Below are positions 28,153 to 36,299 of a stretch of 40,753 nt of DNA, piece by piece. Within the stretch, counting starts at the first letter, position 1; every line of letters starts with the position of its first letter. The stretch is from positions 1 through 40,753 of the forward strand of contig JAFYHN010000089.1 of the NCBI GenBank assembly GCA_017539165.1, written 5' to 3'. The notes beneath the pieces are model-generated. The model did not search any database and was not told the origin of the DNA. It worked only from the letters and a program-made list of their open reading frames with translations. The translations under genes were made by a program, and so were the position numbers. This stretch comes from Eubacterium sp. (GTDB taxonomy: Bacteria; Bacillota; Clostridia; Lachnospirales; Lachnospiraceae).

Positions 28153-28626
28153 CTATTGTTTCGTCGAATTAAAGAAGAATATCATCACACCTAGAACAGT
28201 AAACAGGCCGCCTAATCCAATAAATATAAAATAGAACAACTTCATACCATTCTCCCCATCAATCAACATAACTGATGGATCATCAGGATTATAATGCACT
28301 CCCACAATCTGCCCTTCAGTATATTTAGACGGAGAAGAGTAAACATTTGACTTGTGCGTGTATTCGATCCCATCAACAGTATAATTTATAACCGGTGCAT
28401 ATGTCTTCGATGTACCCACATCATTATTGGAAATACGCGATATAATCTCAACAACCATTCCCTCTGTCTCACCGATACAAAGCGCTGTCTTTTTCTTGTC
28501 TATACCTAACATTATTAATCCTATTATAAGAAACATCAGACCCAAAGGAAGAAAGAATATTACGAGCCTTTTCTTTATTCTTGTGATGTCCCCCAGATTA
28601 TTACCATCTCGTGTCATATCATACAT
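28153..28626 (-). CDS. Small membrane protein, DUF3592-like
   Basis: A 157-residue protein with two membrane segments (about 22-44 and 130-150) bracketing an extracytoplasmic domain. The domain has GMVVEIISRISNND, YAPVINYTVDGIEYTHKSN, YTEGQIVGVHYNPDDPSVM, the pattern of DUF3592 proteins (GxVV... Y.P...Y.V.G..Y ... G..V.V.YNP.DP). The function of this family is unknown. ATG at 28626 is chosen because GGGGGAAGG lies just upstream; an ORF extension to 28653 would require a TTG start inside that region. It precedes the hybrid kinase gene by 53 bases on the same strand, but a separate TATAAT sits in that gap. Confidence 0.8.
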   Translation of the reverse strand: MYDMTRDGNNLGDITRIKKRLVIFFLPLGLMFLIIGLIMLGIDKKKTALCIGETEGMVVEIISRISNNDVGTSKTYAPVINYTVDGIEYTHKSNVYSSPSKYTEGQIVGVHYNPDDPSVMLIDGENGMKLFYFIFIGLGGLFTVLGVMIFFFNSTKQ

Positions 28627-28729
28627 AAACCTTCCCCCAACTTTATGAATCAATATACGTTATAGTCTATCACAAAGTCTTTTTGCTATCAACGCCGGCA
28701 TCAATGTGATTAATAAGAAAAAAAATCCT

Positions 28730-28758
28730 TTTCGATGTCGATAAGATGGATTTATAAT
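28730..28758 (+). promoter_or_regulatory. Candidate promoter of the repeat lipoprotein gene
   Basis: TTTCGA (3/6) and a perfect TATAAT are separated by 17 bases, giving a leader of about 45 bases before the GTG start. Confidence 0.5.
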
Positions 28759-28810
28759 GTATAAATTATACTGCTTATAAAAACTCTTAAAATCAAGGAT
28801 GGTGGTTATC

Positions 28811-29065
28811 GTGAAAAAATTCAGAAAAGCAGGATTAATAGCCGTAATCCTATGTAGCATATCATTGGCAGGCTGCAATTCATCCAACACCCAAAATAGT
28901 AATACAAACGTTAATACTTCAGTCGATACCGAATCCGAACGTAACGAGGATGAAAACGCCGTTAAACCTCAGGAAAATGAATCCGAGCGTAATCAGGATG
29001 ATAACGCTGTTAAACCTCAGGAAAATGAATCCGAACGTAATAATAATATTGAATCAAATCAATAA
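28811..29065 (+). CDS. Small repeat-containing lipoprotein, function unknown
   Basis: An 84-residue predicted lipoprotein. VKKFRKAGLIAVILCSISLAGC is a lipoprotein signal peptide whose lipobox LAGC makes the cysteine the mature N-terminus. The mature chain is entirely polar: an Asn/Ser/Thr stretch, then a 16-residue unit (ESERNEDENAVKPQEN) repeated as ESERNQDDNAVKPQEN, and a truncated third copy. No fold or enzyme motif is visible, so it would be a disordered, surface-anchored tail. A GTG start at 28811 is preferred (GGTGG 6 bases upstream); the ATG at 28799 has AAGG abutting it. It is the only plus-strand gene in the first 35 kb, has its own promoter, and ends at a terminator shared with the convergent ABC transporter. 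Confidence 0.75.
   Translation: MKKFRKAGLIAVILCSISLAGCNSSNTQNSNTNVNTSVDTESERNEDENAVKPQENESERNQDDNAVKPQENESERNNNIESNQ
28931..29041 (+). repeat. 48-bp tandem repeat inside the lipoprotein gene
   Basis: Two full 48-bp units (28931-28978 and 28979-29026) differ at about five positions. A partial third copy follows, beginning gaatccgaacgtaa. Three changes are silent, and two give conservative replacements (E to Q, E to D). Confidence 0.9.
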
Positions 29066-29074
29066 TCAATCGCT

Positions 29075-29116
29075 AAAAATATGACAGTTGAAATCAGATT
29101 TCAACTGTCATATTTT
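29075..29116. terminator. Bidirectional terminator between lipoprotein and ABC genes
   Basis: An 18-bp perfect stem (AAAATATGACAGTTGAAA with its complement) and 5-base loop end in TTTT on the plus strand and TTTTT on the minus strand. It serves the convergent lipoprotein and ABC transporter genes. Confidence 0.88.
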
Positions 29117-29179
29117 GGTTTACTAGATATCCGGTTCACCTTTATTTGTTGCATATGTTATTCTCCTTGTTAAATATTC

Positions 29180-29881
29180 TTATGCATCTAATAAAATTCT
29201 GTTTTTAATTATCTTGCCGTCTTCTATAAAAATCTTGTTATCACCATAATTAAATATTCTTGAATCATGAGTAACCAAGATTACTGTTGCTTTTTCTTCT
29301 CTCATTATGGAGCTCAGGCAATCCATGAATAACAAACTATTCTTGCTATCAAGATTTCCGGTCGGTTCATCTGCAAAAATATATTTTGCACCTGATATAA
29401 ATGCTCTTATGATTGCAACTCTCTGTCTTTCACCACCCGATAAAGACTGAATATTTTTCTTCCTGATATTACCAAGCTGCATCAGATTCAGATACTTCTC
29501 TATTTTGCGTTCTGTTTCAGGAGTGACATTTTCTTTTCTCATTATCTGACTGACCTTGATATTGTCTTCAACATTCAGGAAATTAAACAGATTCAGATGC
29601 TGAAATATGAAACTGATATTGTTTAATCTGAATTTATCTTTTTCCTCAGTTTTCATCGAATATATAGACTCACCGTTGTATTCCACAGATCCAGTCACAT
29701 CATCTATTAATCCTGCAAGAGCATATAAAAATGTTGTTTTACCGGAACCCGATGGTCCTGAAATTGTTGTTAAAACATTACTTGGTATCTCGCAATTAAT
29801 TCCAGCTAATATATTTCTTTCTACTTCGCCTTCTTTAACCTTGTAGCTTAAGTTTTTTATATTTATACATCCATTTCTCAT
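29180..29881 (-). CDS. ABC transporter ATPase of the MacB/LolD/BceA type
   Basis: A 233-residue ATPase with Walker A GPSGSGKTT (42-50), Q-loop FIFQHLNLFN, signature LSGGERQR (147-154), Walker B YIFADEPTGNLDS (167-179) and H-loop VILVTHDSR. The ADEPTGNLD form marks the ATPase group that partners FtsX-fold permeases. It begins 12 bases after the permease gene, so both form one operon that ends at the bidirectional terminator. It would drive export or mechanotransmission rather than import. Confidence 0.94.
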   Translation of the reverse strand: MRNGCINIKNLSYKVKEGEVERNILAGINCEIPSNVLTTISGPSGSGKTTFLYALAGLIDDVTGSVEYNGESIYSMKTEEKDKFRLNNISFIFQHLNLFNFLNVEDNIKVSQIMRKENVTPETERKIEKYLNLMQLGNIRKKNIQSLSGGERQRVAIIRAFISGAKYIFADEPTGNLDSKNSLLFMDCLSSIMREEKATVILVTHDSRIFNYGDNKIFIEDGKIIKNRILLDA

Positions 29882-29893
29882 ATCGTCACCTCA

Positions 29894-31783
29894 TTAGTTA
29901 TCAGTTACATACTCATTAATCTTGTCAGTGTATGCTCCTTCTACTGACATTTTCATAGTAAAGCACCCAACCAGATTCATAAATATGTAGGTTATTATCA
30001 TTACTAACCAAGGAAACTTTACTTCAATTGGAACATCTATAAACTCAAGTATCATAGTTATTCCAACATTTATGAATCCATAAGCCAAAATCCCGCCAAT
30101 TATAAATGCGATAGTGAATATACTAAGTGCCTGCATGTTATACGTTTTTCTTAAGACTGCTTCACTTACTCCCATTGCTTTTAGTCTAACTATCTCCTGC
30201 TTATTCTGCATGGAATTAGCTGCAGCATAGTGAATAAACATAATCAATGAAATGAGAATTATCACAAATGCAGAAAACTCAAATATTTCAACTCCATTGA
30301 TCGCATTTTCATAACTGTTATTCTCTATATCTGTCTTTGTGACTACATATCTGTCTTTTACGTTACTGTCATTTTCAAGTTCATTTATAAGATCGTCTGA
30401 TGCAGCGTGAATATATAAGGCATTCACCATATCAAATCCCATTTTCTTCTGTAGATAAGATTTGCTTATATATCCATATCTACCTCGGCTTCCATTTGCC
30501 TTAAAACGTCCAGCTATAGTAAATTCAAATGTCTCGTTGCCAAGTTTTAATTCGTATTTCTCACCTATTTTTGAATTTGAAATAAAATAGTCAGGAAGAT
30601 ATATTCCGTCAAAATTTTCATCATCGAGATTCTTTGATGGATCAGTATCATCTGCAAGTACCATCTTCTCACCATATATTCCATATGTAGAATCAACAGC
30701 ATATATAGTATTTACAATATCTTGATCGTCTTTCATCTCTAGGTTTATCCCATAAGATATTTCCGCTTCAGGATCTATAGCACTTACTTTATCTTCGTAT
30801 TCCTTCTGGCTTCGATGCTCTATAACGTCAGAATTAACAAGCAATTCTTTGAAATAGATATTTTGCTGTACTGTTCTTCTCGATATCTCTCTTATCGACT
30901 CAAACATTCCTATCAATCCAAGACTTACCATTACTCCAACTATCAGAGTACTTATTATAGGGCTTAACTTTTTATAATTTCCCAATGTTATCCTATGAGA
31001 AATCTCAACTGATAAAGCCTTTACCTTATTGGAGATAATGACCATCAACTTATTGAATAAGATGATCACTATATCCAGGATTAAGAAAATACCAACTATA
31101 GGTAATATTTTCAGCACCATATTATCTGAATCGCCTGATACGGCACCTACAACAAAAAGCACTATACCAATCACAAACATTACTGCATCTGACTTTTTAA
31201 GTTGTCTTACTACACCTATCTTTTTTGAGTCTCTCATCTCTTCGAGAGGATTGAACTTTGCGCATTTATAAAATGTAAGTATCAGGTTTATAAACACGAT
31301 CAATAAATGTAAACCGATTGATATCACAACTCCTACCGGTTCTATCACCCTGCTATCCAGCTCCAGCAGACCCGATAATATGTAATAAGAAATCTCCATA
31401 AATACTATGCCTATAGGAACTGCTATAACCTGATATTTCAAAAAGCTCTTTATATACTGATTTGATAAACTTTTTGAACTCAATCCCATCAGTTTAAACT
31501 GAATATTTACATTTTTTCTCGCTTCAAATACAGTTTTACATATTATCTGCATGATCCATGCCGAAAAAATGATACACATGATCGATACCGCTATCAGTAA
31601 AGAGAAATACATTGTAAGTTCTTCATCATGAGAAATCTGTTCAGCTTGTTTTTTTATCAAGTTAACTTCTTCCACAAACTTGCAGAAGACACCTGATATG
31701 ATCACATTTAGAACCGACATGATTATAAACAACACTGTCTGACCTTTATTCTTTTTTGTTAGTTCTGTAAATATTTCATCCAT
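29894..31783 (-). CDS. FtsX-fold ABC permease, BceB-like 10-TM
   Basis: A 629-residue permease. About seven membrane segments in the N-terminal half precede a roughly 200-residue extracytoplasmic domain (about residues 320-520), and three more segments close the protein: FSAFVIILISLIMFIHYAA, ALSIFTIAFIIGGILAYGF and FPWLVMIITYIFMNLVG. This 10-segment layout with one large external loop is that of BceB-type antimicrobial peptide transporters, which flank a two-component system. No BceRS pair is beside it here, so substrate and regulation are open. The ORF extends to 31855, but ATG at 31783 (KNKGQTVLFII start region) has AAGGA 7 bases upstream and is preferred. The upstream space holds the MetH terminator. 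Confidence 0.88.
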   Translation of the reverse strand: MDEIFTELTKKNKGQTVLFIIMSVLNVIISGVFCKFVEEVNLIKKQAEQISHDEELTMYFSLLIAVSIMCIIFSAWIMQIICKTVFEARKNVNIQFKLMGLSSKSLSNQYIKSFLKYQVIAVPIGIVFMEISYYILSGLLELDSRVIEPVGVVISIGLHLLIVFINLILTFYKCAKFNPLEEMRDSKKIGVVRQLKKSDAVMFVIGIVLFVVGAVSGDSDNMVLKILPIVGIFLILDIVIILFNKLMVIISNKVKALSVEISHRITLGNYKKLSPIISTLIVGVMVSLGLIGMFESIREISRRTVQQNIYFKELLVNSDVIEHRSQKEYEDKVSAIDPEAEISYGINLEMKDDQDIVNTIYAVDSTYGIYGEKMVLADDTDPSKNLDDENFDGIYLPDYFISNSKIGEKYELKLGNETFEFTIAGRFKANGSRGRYGYISKSYLQKKMGFDMVNALYIHAASDDLINELENDSNVKDRYVVTKTDIENNSYENAINGVEIFEFSAFVIILISLIMFIHYAAANSMQNKQEIVRLKAMGVSEAVLRKTYNMQALSIFTIAFIIGGILAYGFINVGITMILEFIDVPIEVKFPWLVMIITYIFMNLVGCFTMKMSVEGAYTDKINEYVTDN

Positions 31784-31828
31784 ATTTTTTTCCTTATCTC
31801 TTTCTTGCAAGTATAAGTATATTCCCCC

Positions 31829-31878
31829 AAAAAAATTACTACACGAATCTGTCATATAATGACAAATTCATGTAGTAA
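31829..31878 (-). terminator. Strong terminator after metH
   Basis: An 18-bp stem with two G-U pairs and a 3-base loop, between 31838 and 31876, is followed by TTTTTTT on the minus strand. It starts about 20 bases after the metH stop codon. Confidence 0.93.
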
Positions 31879-31897
31879 CTGTATATTTTCAGAACAC

Positions 31898-34318
31898 TTA
31901 TTCACTAAAAACCGAGTCTGCATATCTTACAGTCGCCATAGCATCCTTCGCATAGCAGTCTGCACCGATAGCATCAGCATATTCCTGTGTCATGACCGCT
32001 CCGCCAACAACGACCTTCGTATCAGGCTTTTTCTCTCTGAGAAGCTTTATCGTATCTTCCATACTTACTACCGTGGTGGTCATAAGCGCACTGAGTCCGA
32101 CAAGCTTTACATCATCTTCAATAGCTCTTTCCACTATTGCTTCCGGCGGAACATCTTTTCCTAGATCTATCACATCGTATCCATAGTTTTCAAGCATAAC
32201 CTTAACTATGTTTTTACCGATATCGTGAATGTCACCCTTTACAGTCGCAATGATAACCTTGCCCTTCATGTCTCGCGGTTTTCCGGCCATAGAAGCCTTT
32301 ACGACTTCAAATGCTGCCTTCGCTGCATCCGCACTAAGAAGGAGCTGTGGAAGGAATACTGTTCCTTTTTCAAATCCTTTTCCTACTTTATCAAGAGCTG
32401 GGATCAGTTCATCATTGATGATCTGAAGCGGGTCCCCTGTTTTCATGGCTTCCTTCATAGCATTTTCCGCCACACCGGGCATACCACGTTCGATGGCATT
32501 TCCAAGAGGTGTTCCAGAGCCCTGAGCCCCAGTGTCAGCACCGGCTGTTCCATTTGATGCACCTGAAGTTTTTCCAGAAGAAACTACCGAAACAGAAGCA
32601 TTTGCATAGGCCTCGATATATTCCATACACTGAGGATCCAGATCAGAAAGCGCATTGAACGCTCTGTATGCTGCCATCATCTGCTCGTTATTCGGATTCA
32701 TGATCGCAAATGAAAGACCGCTCTGCATTGCCATCGTCAGGAAATAAGAATTGATAACCTGCCTCTGAGGAAGTCCAAATGATATATTCGAAACACCGAG
32801 AATGCTGTGTCCATTATATTCATCCCTTATTCTTCTCAAAGTTTCAAGTGTTGTAACAGCAGATGAAGAATCCGATGATATAGTCATACAGAGACCGTCG
32901 ATTACTATATCCTTACGAGGAATTCCGTATCTGTCAGCCGCACGATATATCTTTTCAGCAACCTTTATTCTTCCATCAGCAGTTTCAGGAATTCCATCTT
33001 CGTCAAGTGCAAGTCCAACCAGAACTCCACCATATTTTTTTACAAGTGGCATAACCGCTTCGATAACTTCAGCTTTACCATTTACCGAATTGATCATAGC
33101 CTTACCGTTATAATATCTCAGTCCCTGTTCCAGAGCTTCAATATCTGTGGTATCGAGCTGAAGTGGAAGTCCTGTCACGCCCTGCAGCTTTGTGACCACT
33201 TCTCGCATCATCTTCGGTTCATCTATCTCAGGAAGTCCAACATTAACATCAAGAATGTCAGCTCCCGCATCTTCCTGTTCAAGTCCCTGAGACAGGATAT
33301 AATCTATATCAGCATCCCTGAGAGCCTGCTTAAATCTGGATTTTCCGGTCGGATTTATCCTCTCACCAATGATAATTGGTTTTCCAGTACATGTAACAGC
33401 CTGACAGAAAGAACTCACCACCGTCAGTTCCTTATATGTATTCTCTTTAAATGTTTTAGGACGGACAGTCTCAACCAGTTTCTTTATATGCCCTGGCGTT
33501 GTTCCGCAGCATCCTCCCATGACCTGAACACCCATATCAGCTATTCGTCCCATGATCTCTGCGAATTCATCCGGACCTACATCGAATACTGTTTTTCCAT
33601 TTTCTGTTCTTGGAAGCCCGGCATTAGGATTAATTACGATAGGGACTGAAGCTACTTCTATCAGTCTCTCCACCATAGGAATCATCAGATCAGGACCCAT
33701 TCCGCAGTTAATTCCGAGAGCATCTACTCCCAGTCCCTCTAGCATAGCTACCGTAGAATCTACATTTCCACCTGTAAGGAGTTTTCCTTTCTGGTCATAA
33801 ACAGTTGTTACTATAATAGGAAGGTTAGTATACTCTTTGGCAGCGATAACCGCAGCCTTAGCTTCGTAGCTGTCACTCATTGTTTCAATAAGTATCAGAT
33901 CTCCGCCAGCTTTTTCACCAGCCTCCATAGATTCTCCGAAAACCCTTACAGCTTCATCAAAACTAAGATCCCCCATAGGTTCAAGTAGTTTTCCGGTAGG
34001 TCCGATATCCACTGCTATGTAAGCATCCTCTCTTCTAGTATTTATACGAGCTTTCTTAGCTATCTCCACCGCCGCTGTCATAAGTTCTTCGACTCTTCCC
34101 GGAAACTTTAGACTGTTGAGTCCAAATGTATTCGTATTGAATATATCAGAACCGGCTTTAAGATATCCCTCATACAGTTCAAGAATAACATCCGGATGAC
34201 TTACGTTCCATAATTCCGGAAGCTCTCCTCCCTGAAGTCCGTGTTCCTGAAGAAATGTACCTGTTCCGCCATCACAGAACAGCCATTCTTTTCCTAATCT
34301 TTCTCGTAATGATTTCAT
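31898..34318 (-). CDS. metH: Cobalamin-dependent methionine synthase, lacking the activation domain
   Basis: An 806-residue MetH that methylates homocysteine using methyltetrahydrofolate and cobalamin. The homocysteine domain (1-285) has zinc cysteines C205 (GINCGMGP) and C270/C271 (GGCCGTTPGH). The pterin domain (about 315-575) begins IIGERINPTGK. A Ser/Gly/Thr/Ala linker (580-603) is followed by the helical cap and B12 domain with GDIHDIGKNI (axial His698) and GLSALMTTT. The C-terminus stops where long MetH proteins continue into the SAM-binding activation domain; that domain is encoded by the gene just upstream. AGAAGGG lies 7 bases before the ATG. It is followed by a strong terminator. 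Confidence 0.96.
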   Translation of the reverse strand: MKSLRERLGKEWLFCDGGTGTFLQEHGLQGGELPELWNVSHPDVILELYEGYLKAGSDIFNTNTFGLNSLKFPGRVEELMTAAVEIAKKARINTRREDAYIAVDIGPTGKLLEPMGDLSFDEAVRVFGESMEAGEKAGGDLILIETMSDSYEAKAAVIAAKEYTNLPIIVTTVYDQKGKLLTGGNVDSTVAMLEGLGVDALGINCGMGPDLMIPMVERLIEVASVPIVINPNAGLPRTENGKTVFDVGPDEFAEIMGRIADMGVQVMGGCCGTTPGHIKKLVETVRPKTFKENTYKELTVVSSFCQAVTCTGKPIIIGERINPTGKSRFKQALRDADIDYILSQGLEQEDAGADILDVNVGLPEIDEPKMMREVVTKLQGVTGLPLQLDTTDIEALEQGLRYYNGKAMINSVNGKAEVIEAVMPLVKKYGGVLVGLALDEDGIPETADGRIKVAEKIYRAADRYGIPRKDIVIDGLCMTISSDSSSAVTTLETLRRIRDEYNGHSILGVSNISFGLPQRQVINSYFLTMAMQSGLSFAIMNPNNEQMMAAYRAFNALSDLDPQCMEYIEAYANASVSVVSSGKTSGASNGTAGADTGAQGSGTPLGNAIERGMPGVAENAMKEAMKTGDPLQIINDELIPALDKVGKGFEKGTVFLPQLLLSADAAKAAFEVVKASMAGKPRDMKGKVIIATVKGDIHDIGKNIVKVMLENYGYDVIDLGKDVPPEAIVERAIEDDVKLVGLSALMTTTVVSMEDTIKLLREKKPDTKVVVGGAVMTQEYADAIGADCYAKDAMATVRYADSVFSE

Positions 34319-34347
34319 TTATATACCCTTCTGTATTTCATTTATCT

Positions 34348-35010
34348 CTAACTGCGTGAGTATTCGCACGTTTCATGCATATTGCATTCTTCACAGCCCG
34401 CCCTGTGACAGTCTGTATTATTTTCTGTTAATCCTATAACTGCTGTGATTGATTTCGTAGGAGTCATAAGCAAGCTTTCCGAAAGCGTTATCCCAACCGT
34501 CTTCGGCATATTCAGAATCCTTTCAAAATCTTTCTGAACCTGAAGCGGAAAATCCCCATATCCCGGAGAAAATCTCGGTCTGGTATAAAGACCACGTTCA
34601 GCAGCCTCGCTTCTTACCATATCATTTACCTCTTCACACCAGGCTTCAGCCATCGCCGCTCCGACAGCCTGATATACATACGCTCTCAGCATATCCCTTA
34701 CCTCGGCACGCCTAACCAGCATATCTGGAGCAGGCCCCAGTGTAACAGCCAAAAGCACAATCTCCCTACAGCCTTTCAGATTCTTAAGAAGCGGACCATC
34801 CTCGACATGTATTCCTGCAAACTCGCAGTTTTTTTCCATTTCATCCATGTTCCATATAATGGGAAATGTTTTATACGTATATCTGGGAGTGACCTTATCA
34901 TTCATCTCTTCTATACATTCATCTATAGTCTTTGAGACGTTTTCATCAACAGAGTTAAGCCCTCTGTATCCCAGATATCTCTCAACTTCCTTTTTATTTA
35001 CATTTATCAA
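34348..35010 (-). CDS. Stand-alone MetH reactivation-domain protein
   Basis: A 220-residue protein matching the SAM-binding activation domain of MetH, which rescues oxidised cob(II)alamin by reductive methylation. It has RFSPGYGDFPL near residue 147 and MTPTKSITAVIGLTEN near 187-202, both central activation-domain motifs, plus a C-terminal CxxC pair (GCEECNMHETC). It begins with INKKEV-like sequence (NVNKKEVERYLGYRG), typical of these split proteins. The start is apparently TTG at 35010: an in-frame stop lies closely upstream and no in-frame ATG precedes the conserved start; CAGG lies 6 bases before it. metH follows after 29 bases, so the two are co-transcribed. Splitting of this domain is common in Firmicutes. 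Confidence 0.9.
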   Translation of the reverse strand: MINVNKKEVERYLGYRGLNSVDENVSKTIDECIEEMNDKVTPRYTYKTFPIIWNMDEMEKNCEFAGIHVEDGPLLKNLKGCREIVLLAVTLGPAPDMLVRRAEVRDMLRAYVYQAVGAAMAEAWCEEVNDMVRSEAAERGLYTRPRFSPGYGDFPLQVQKDFERILNMPKTVGITLSESLLMTPTKSITAVIGLTENNTDCHRAGCEECNMHETCEYSRS

Positions 35011-35097
35011 ACCAAACCTGCCATTTCATAAATAGATTTACTGGTATTTTATCAATAACTATATTAGTCTATCACACTGCTTATATCCAGGTAAACA

Positions 35098-35126
35098 TTG
35101 TTTTTAGTTAAATTTTGTGTTATCAT
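35098..35126 (+). promoter_or_regulatory. Promoter of the BtuFCD-like operon
   Basis: TTGTTT and TATCAT are separated by exactly 17 bases; the leader to the ATG is about 45 bases. The shared divergent region to the MetH side is only about 166 bases. I saw no cobalamin riboswitch or SAM riboswitch core in it. Confidence 0.6.
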
Positions 35127-35176
35127 ACCCTACCGTTGGAAAATTTATTTTATTACACTAAGGAGATAACACACAA

Positions 35177-36268
35177 ATGAAAAAGAAAGCTTTATCACTT
35201 GTACTTGCATCAGCATTTGCGCTTTCTCTTCTGACAGGATGCGGAAACAAAGCTAAAGATACTGATACAAAAGAACAGACAACGATCACAACTGAGGCCG
35301 ATACTGAAGTTCAGACTAGTACACAGCCAATAAAACAGGAAGGTACTGAAGCTACTGACAGAGCTGGAAATACAATCTATCTTCCAGAAAAAATTGATAA
35401 GATTGTATCAATGTCACCAGCTACAACAAGATTCCTTATCGATCTTGGTCTTGGAAGCAAGATCATCGCAATAGATACTAATTCAGCAGATTACATCGAT
35501 AAACTTTCATCAGATGTAAAACAGTTCGATATGATGGCTCCTGATAACGAAGCGCTTGTTCAGCTTGATCCTGATATCATTTTCACTTCAGGTATGAGCA
35601 ATTCTGGCGGCGAAGATGTATATCAGCCTGCAAGAGATGCCGGAATATGCGTAGCTGATATTCCTTCAAGCGCATCATTTGAAGATATAGTAAAAGACCT
35701 TGAGTTTATCGGAACAGCAGTTGGCGAAAAGGATAAAACCGCTAAAATCATAGATGAATTCAATTCAAAACTTGACGAAATCAAAAAAATCGGCGAAACT
35801 ATTACAGATAAGAAGAAGGTTCTATTCGAGCTTTCAATTCCTAGTGCTGAATACCCTTCACTTTACACATTCGGTTCCGGCACATATCTCGATGAGATGA
35901 TAACAACTATTGGCGCTGAAAATGTAACCGGAGATCAGAACAGCTGGGTAAGCATTTCGGAAGAAGAAGCTATCGCCATGAACCCTGACGTTATCATCAC
36001 AAATGTAACCTATGTTGACAATGTCACTGACGTTATTAAATCAGCAGCCGGTTGGGAAAATGTAACTGCTATACAGAATGACGCTGTATACTTCATTGAT
36101 TCAAATTCCAGCAATCAGCCTAACCAGCATGTACTTGATGCAATGATCCAGATGGCAAAACAGATATATCCTGATGAATATAAATCATTAAAGGATCCAT
36201 TTGCTTCTGCTACTGACGCCATATCTTCATCAGGTGATGCTACTGCTTCAACAGGAGATGCTGAATAA
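35177..36268 (+). CDS. ABC importer substrate-binding lipoprotein, FecB/BtuF type
   Basis: A 363-residue extracellular receptor. The signal peptide ends in the lipobox LLTGC (C22), then a Thr/Glu-rich spacer to about residue 57. The periplasmic-binding fold (about 58-340) opens with TDRAGNTIYLPEKIDKIVSM, and has SPATTRFLIDLGLGSKIIAI and LVQLDPDIIFTSG, features of the FecB/BtuF/FhuD group that binds cobalamin, haem or siderophores. A low-complexity tail (SATDAISSSGDATASTGDAE) ends it. AAGGAG precedes the ATG. Permease and ATPase genes follow. Divergent metH makes cobalamin a plausible ligand, but this is context inference; ferric siderophore uptake fits the sequence equally well. Confidence 0.9.
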   Translation: MKKKALSLVLASAFALSLLTGCGNKAKDTDTKEQTTITTEADTEVQTSTQPIKQEGTEATDRAGNTIYLPEKIDKIVSMSPATTRFLIDLGLGSKIIAIDTNSADYIDKLSSDVKQFDMMAPDNEALVQLDPDIIFTSGMSNSGGEDVYQPARDAGICVADIPSSASFEDIVKDLEFIGTAVGEKDKTAKIIDEFNSKLDEIKKIGETITDKKKVLFELSIPSAEYPSLYTFGSGTYLDEMITTIGAENVTGDQNSWVSISEEEAIAMNPDVIITNVTYVDNVTDVIKSAAGWENVTAIQNDAVYFIDSNSSNQPNQHVLDAMIQMAKQIYPDEYKSLKDPFASATDAISSSGDATASTGDAE

Positions 36269-36299
36269 TCACTGATGTCAAAAGAAACGGATTATTGAT

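Noticed and set aside
28660-28890. A 76-codon minus-strand frame across the lipoprotein promoter
   Set aside because: It overlaps the lipoprotein promoter and signal peptide in antisense and has no family features.
28931-29041. CRISPR-like array
   Set aside because: The repeats are directly abutting 48-bp units without spacers and stay in one reading frame.
35011-35176. Cobalamin or SAM riboswitch between metH activation gene and the BtuF-like gene
   Set aside because: The space is short and no conserved riboswitch core could be picked out by eye; only a promoter and ribosome site are supported. A covariance search would be decisive.
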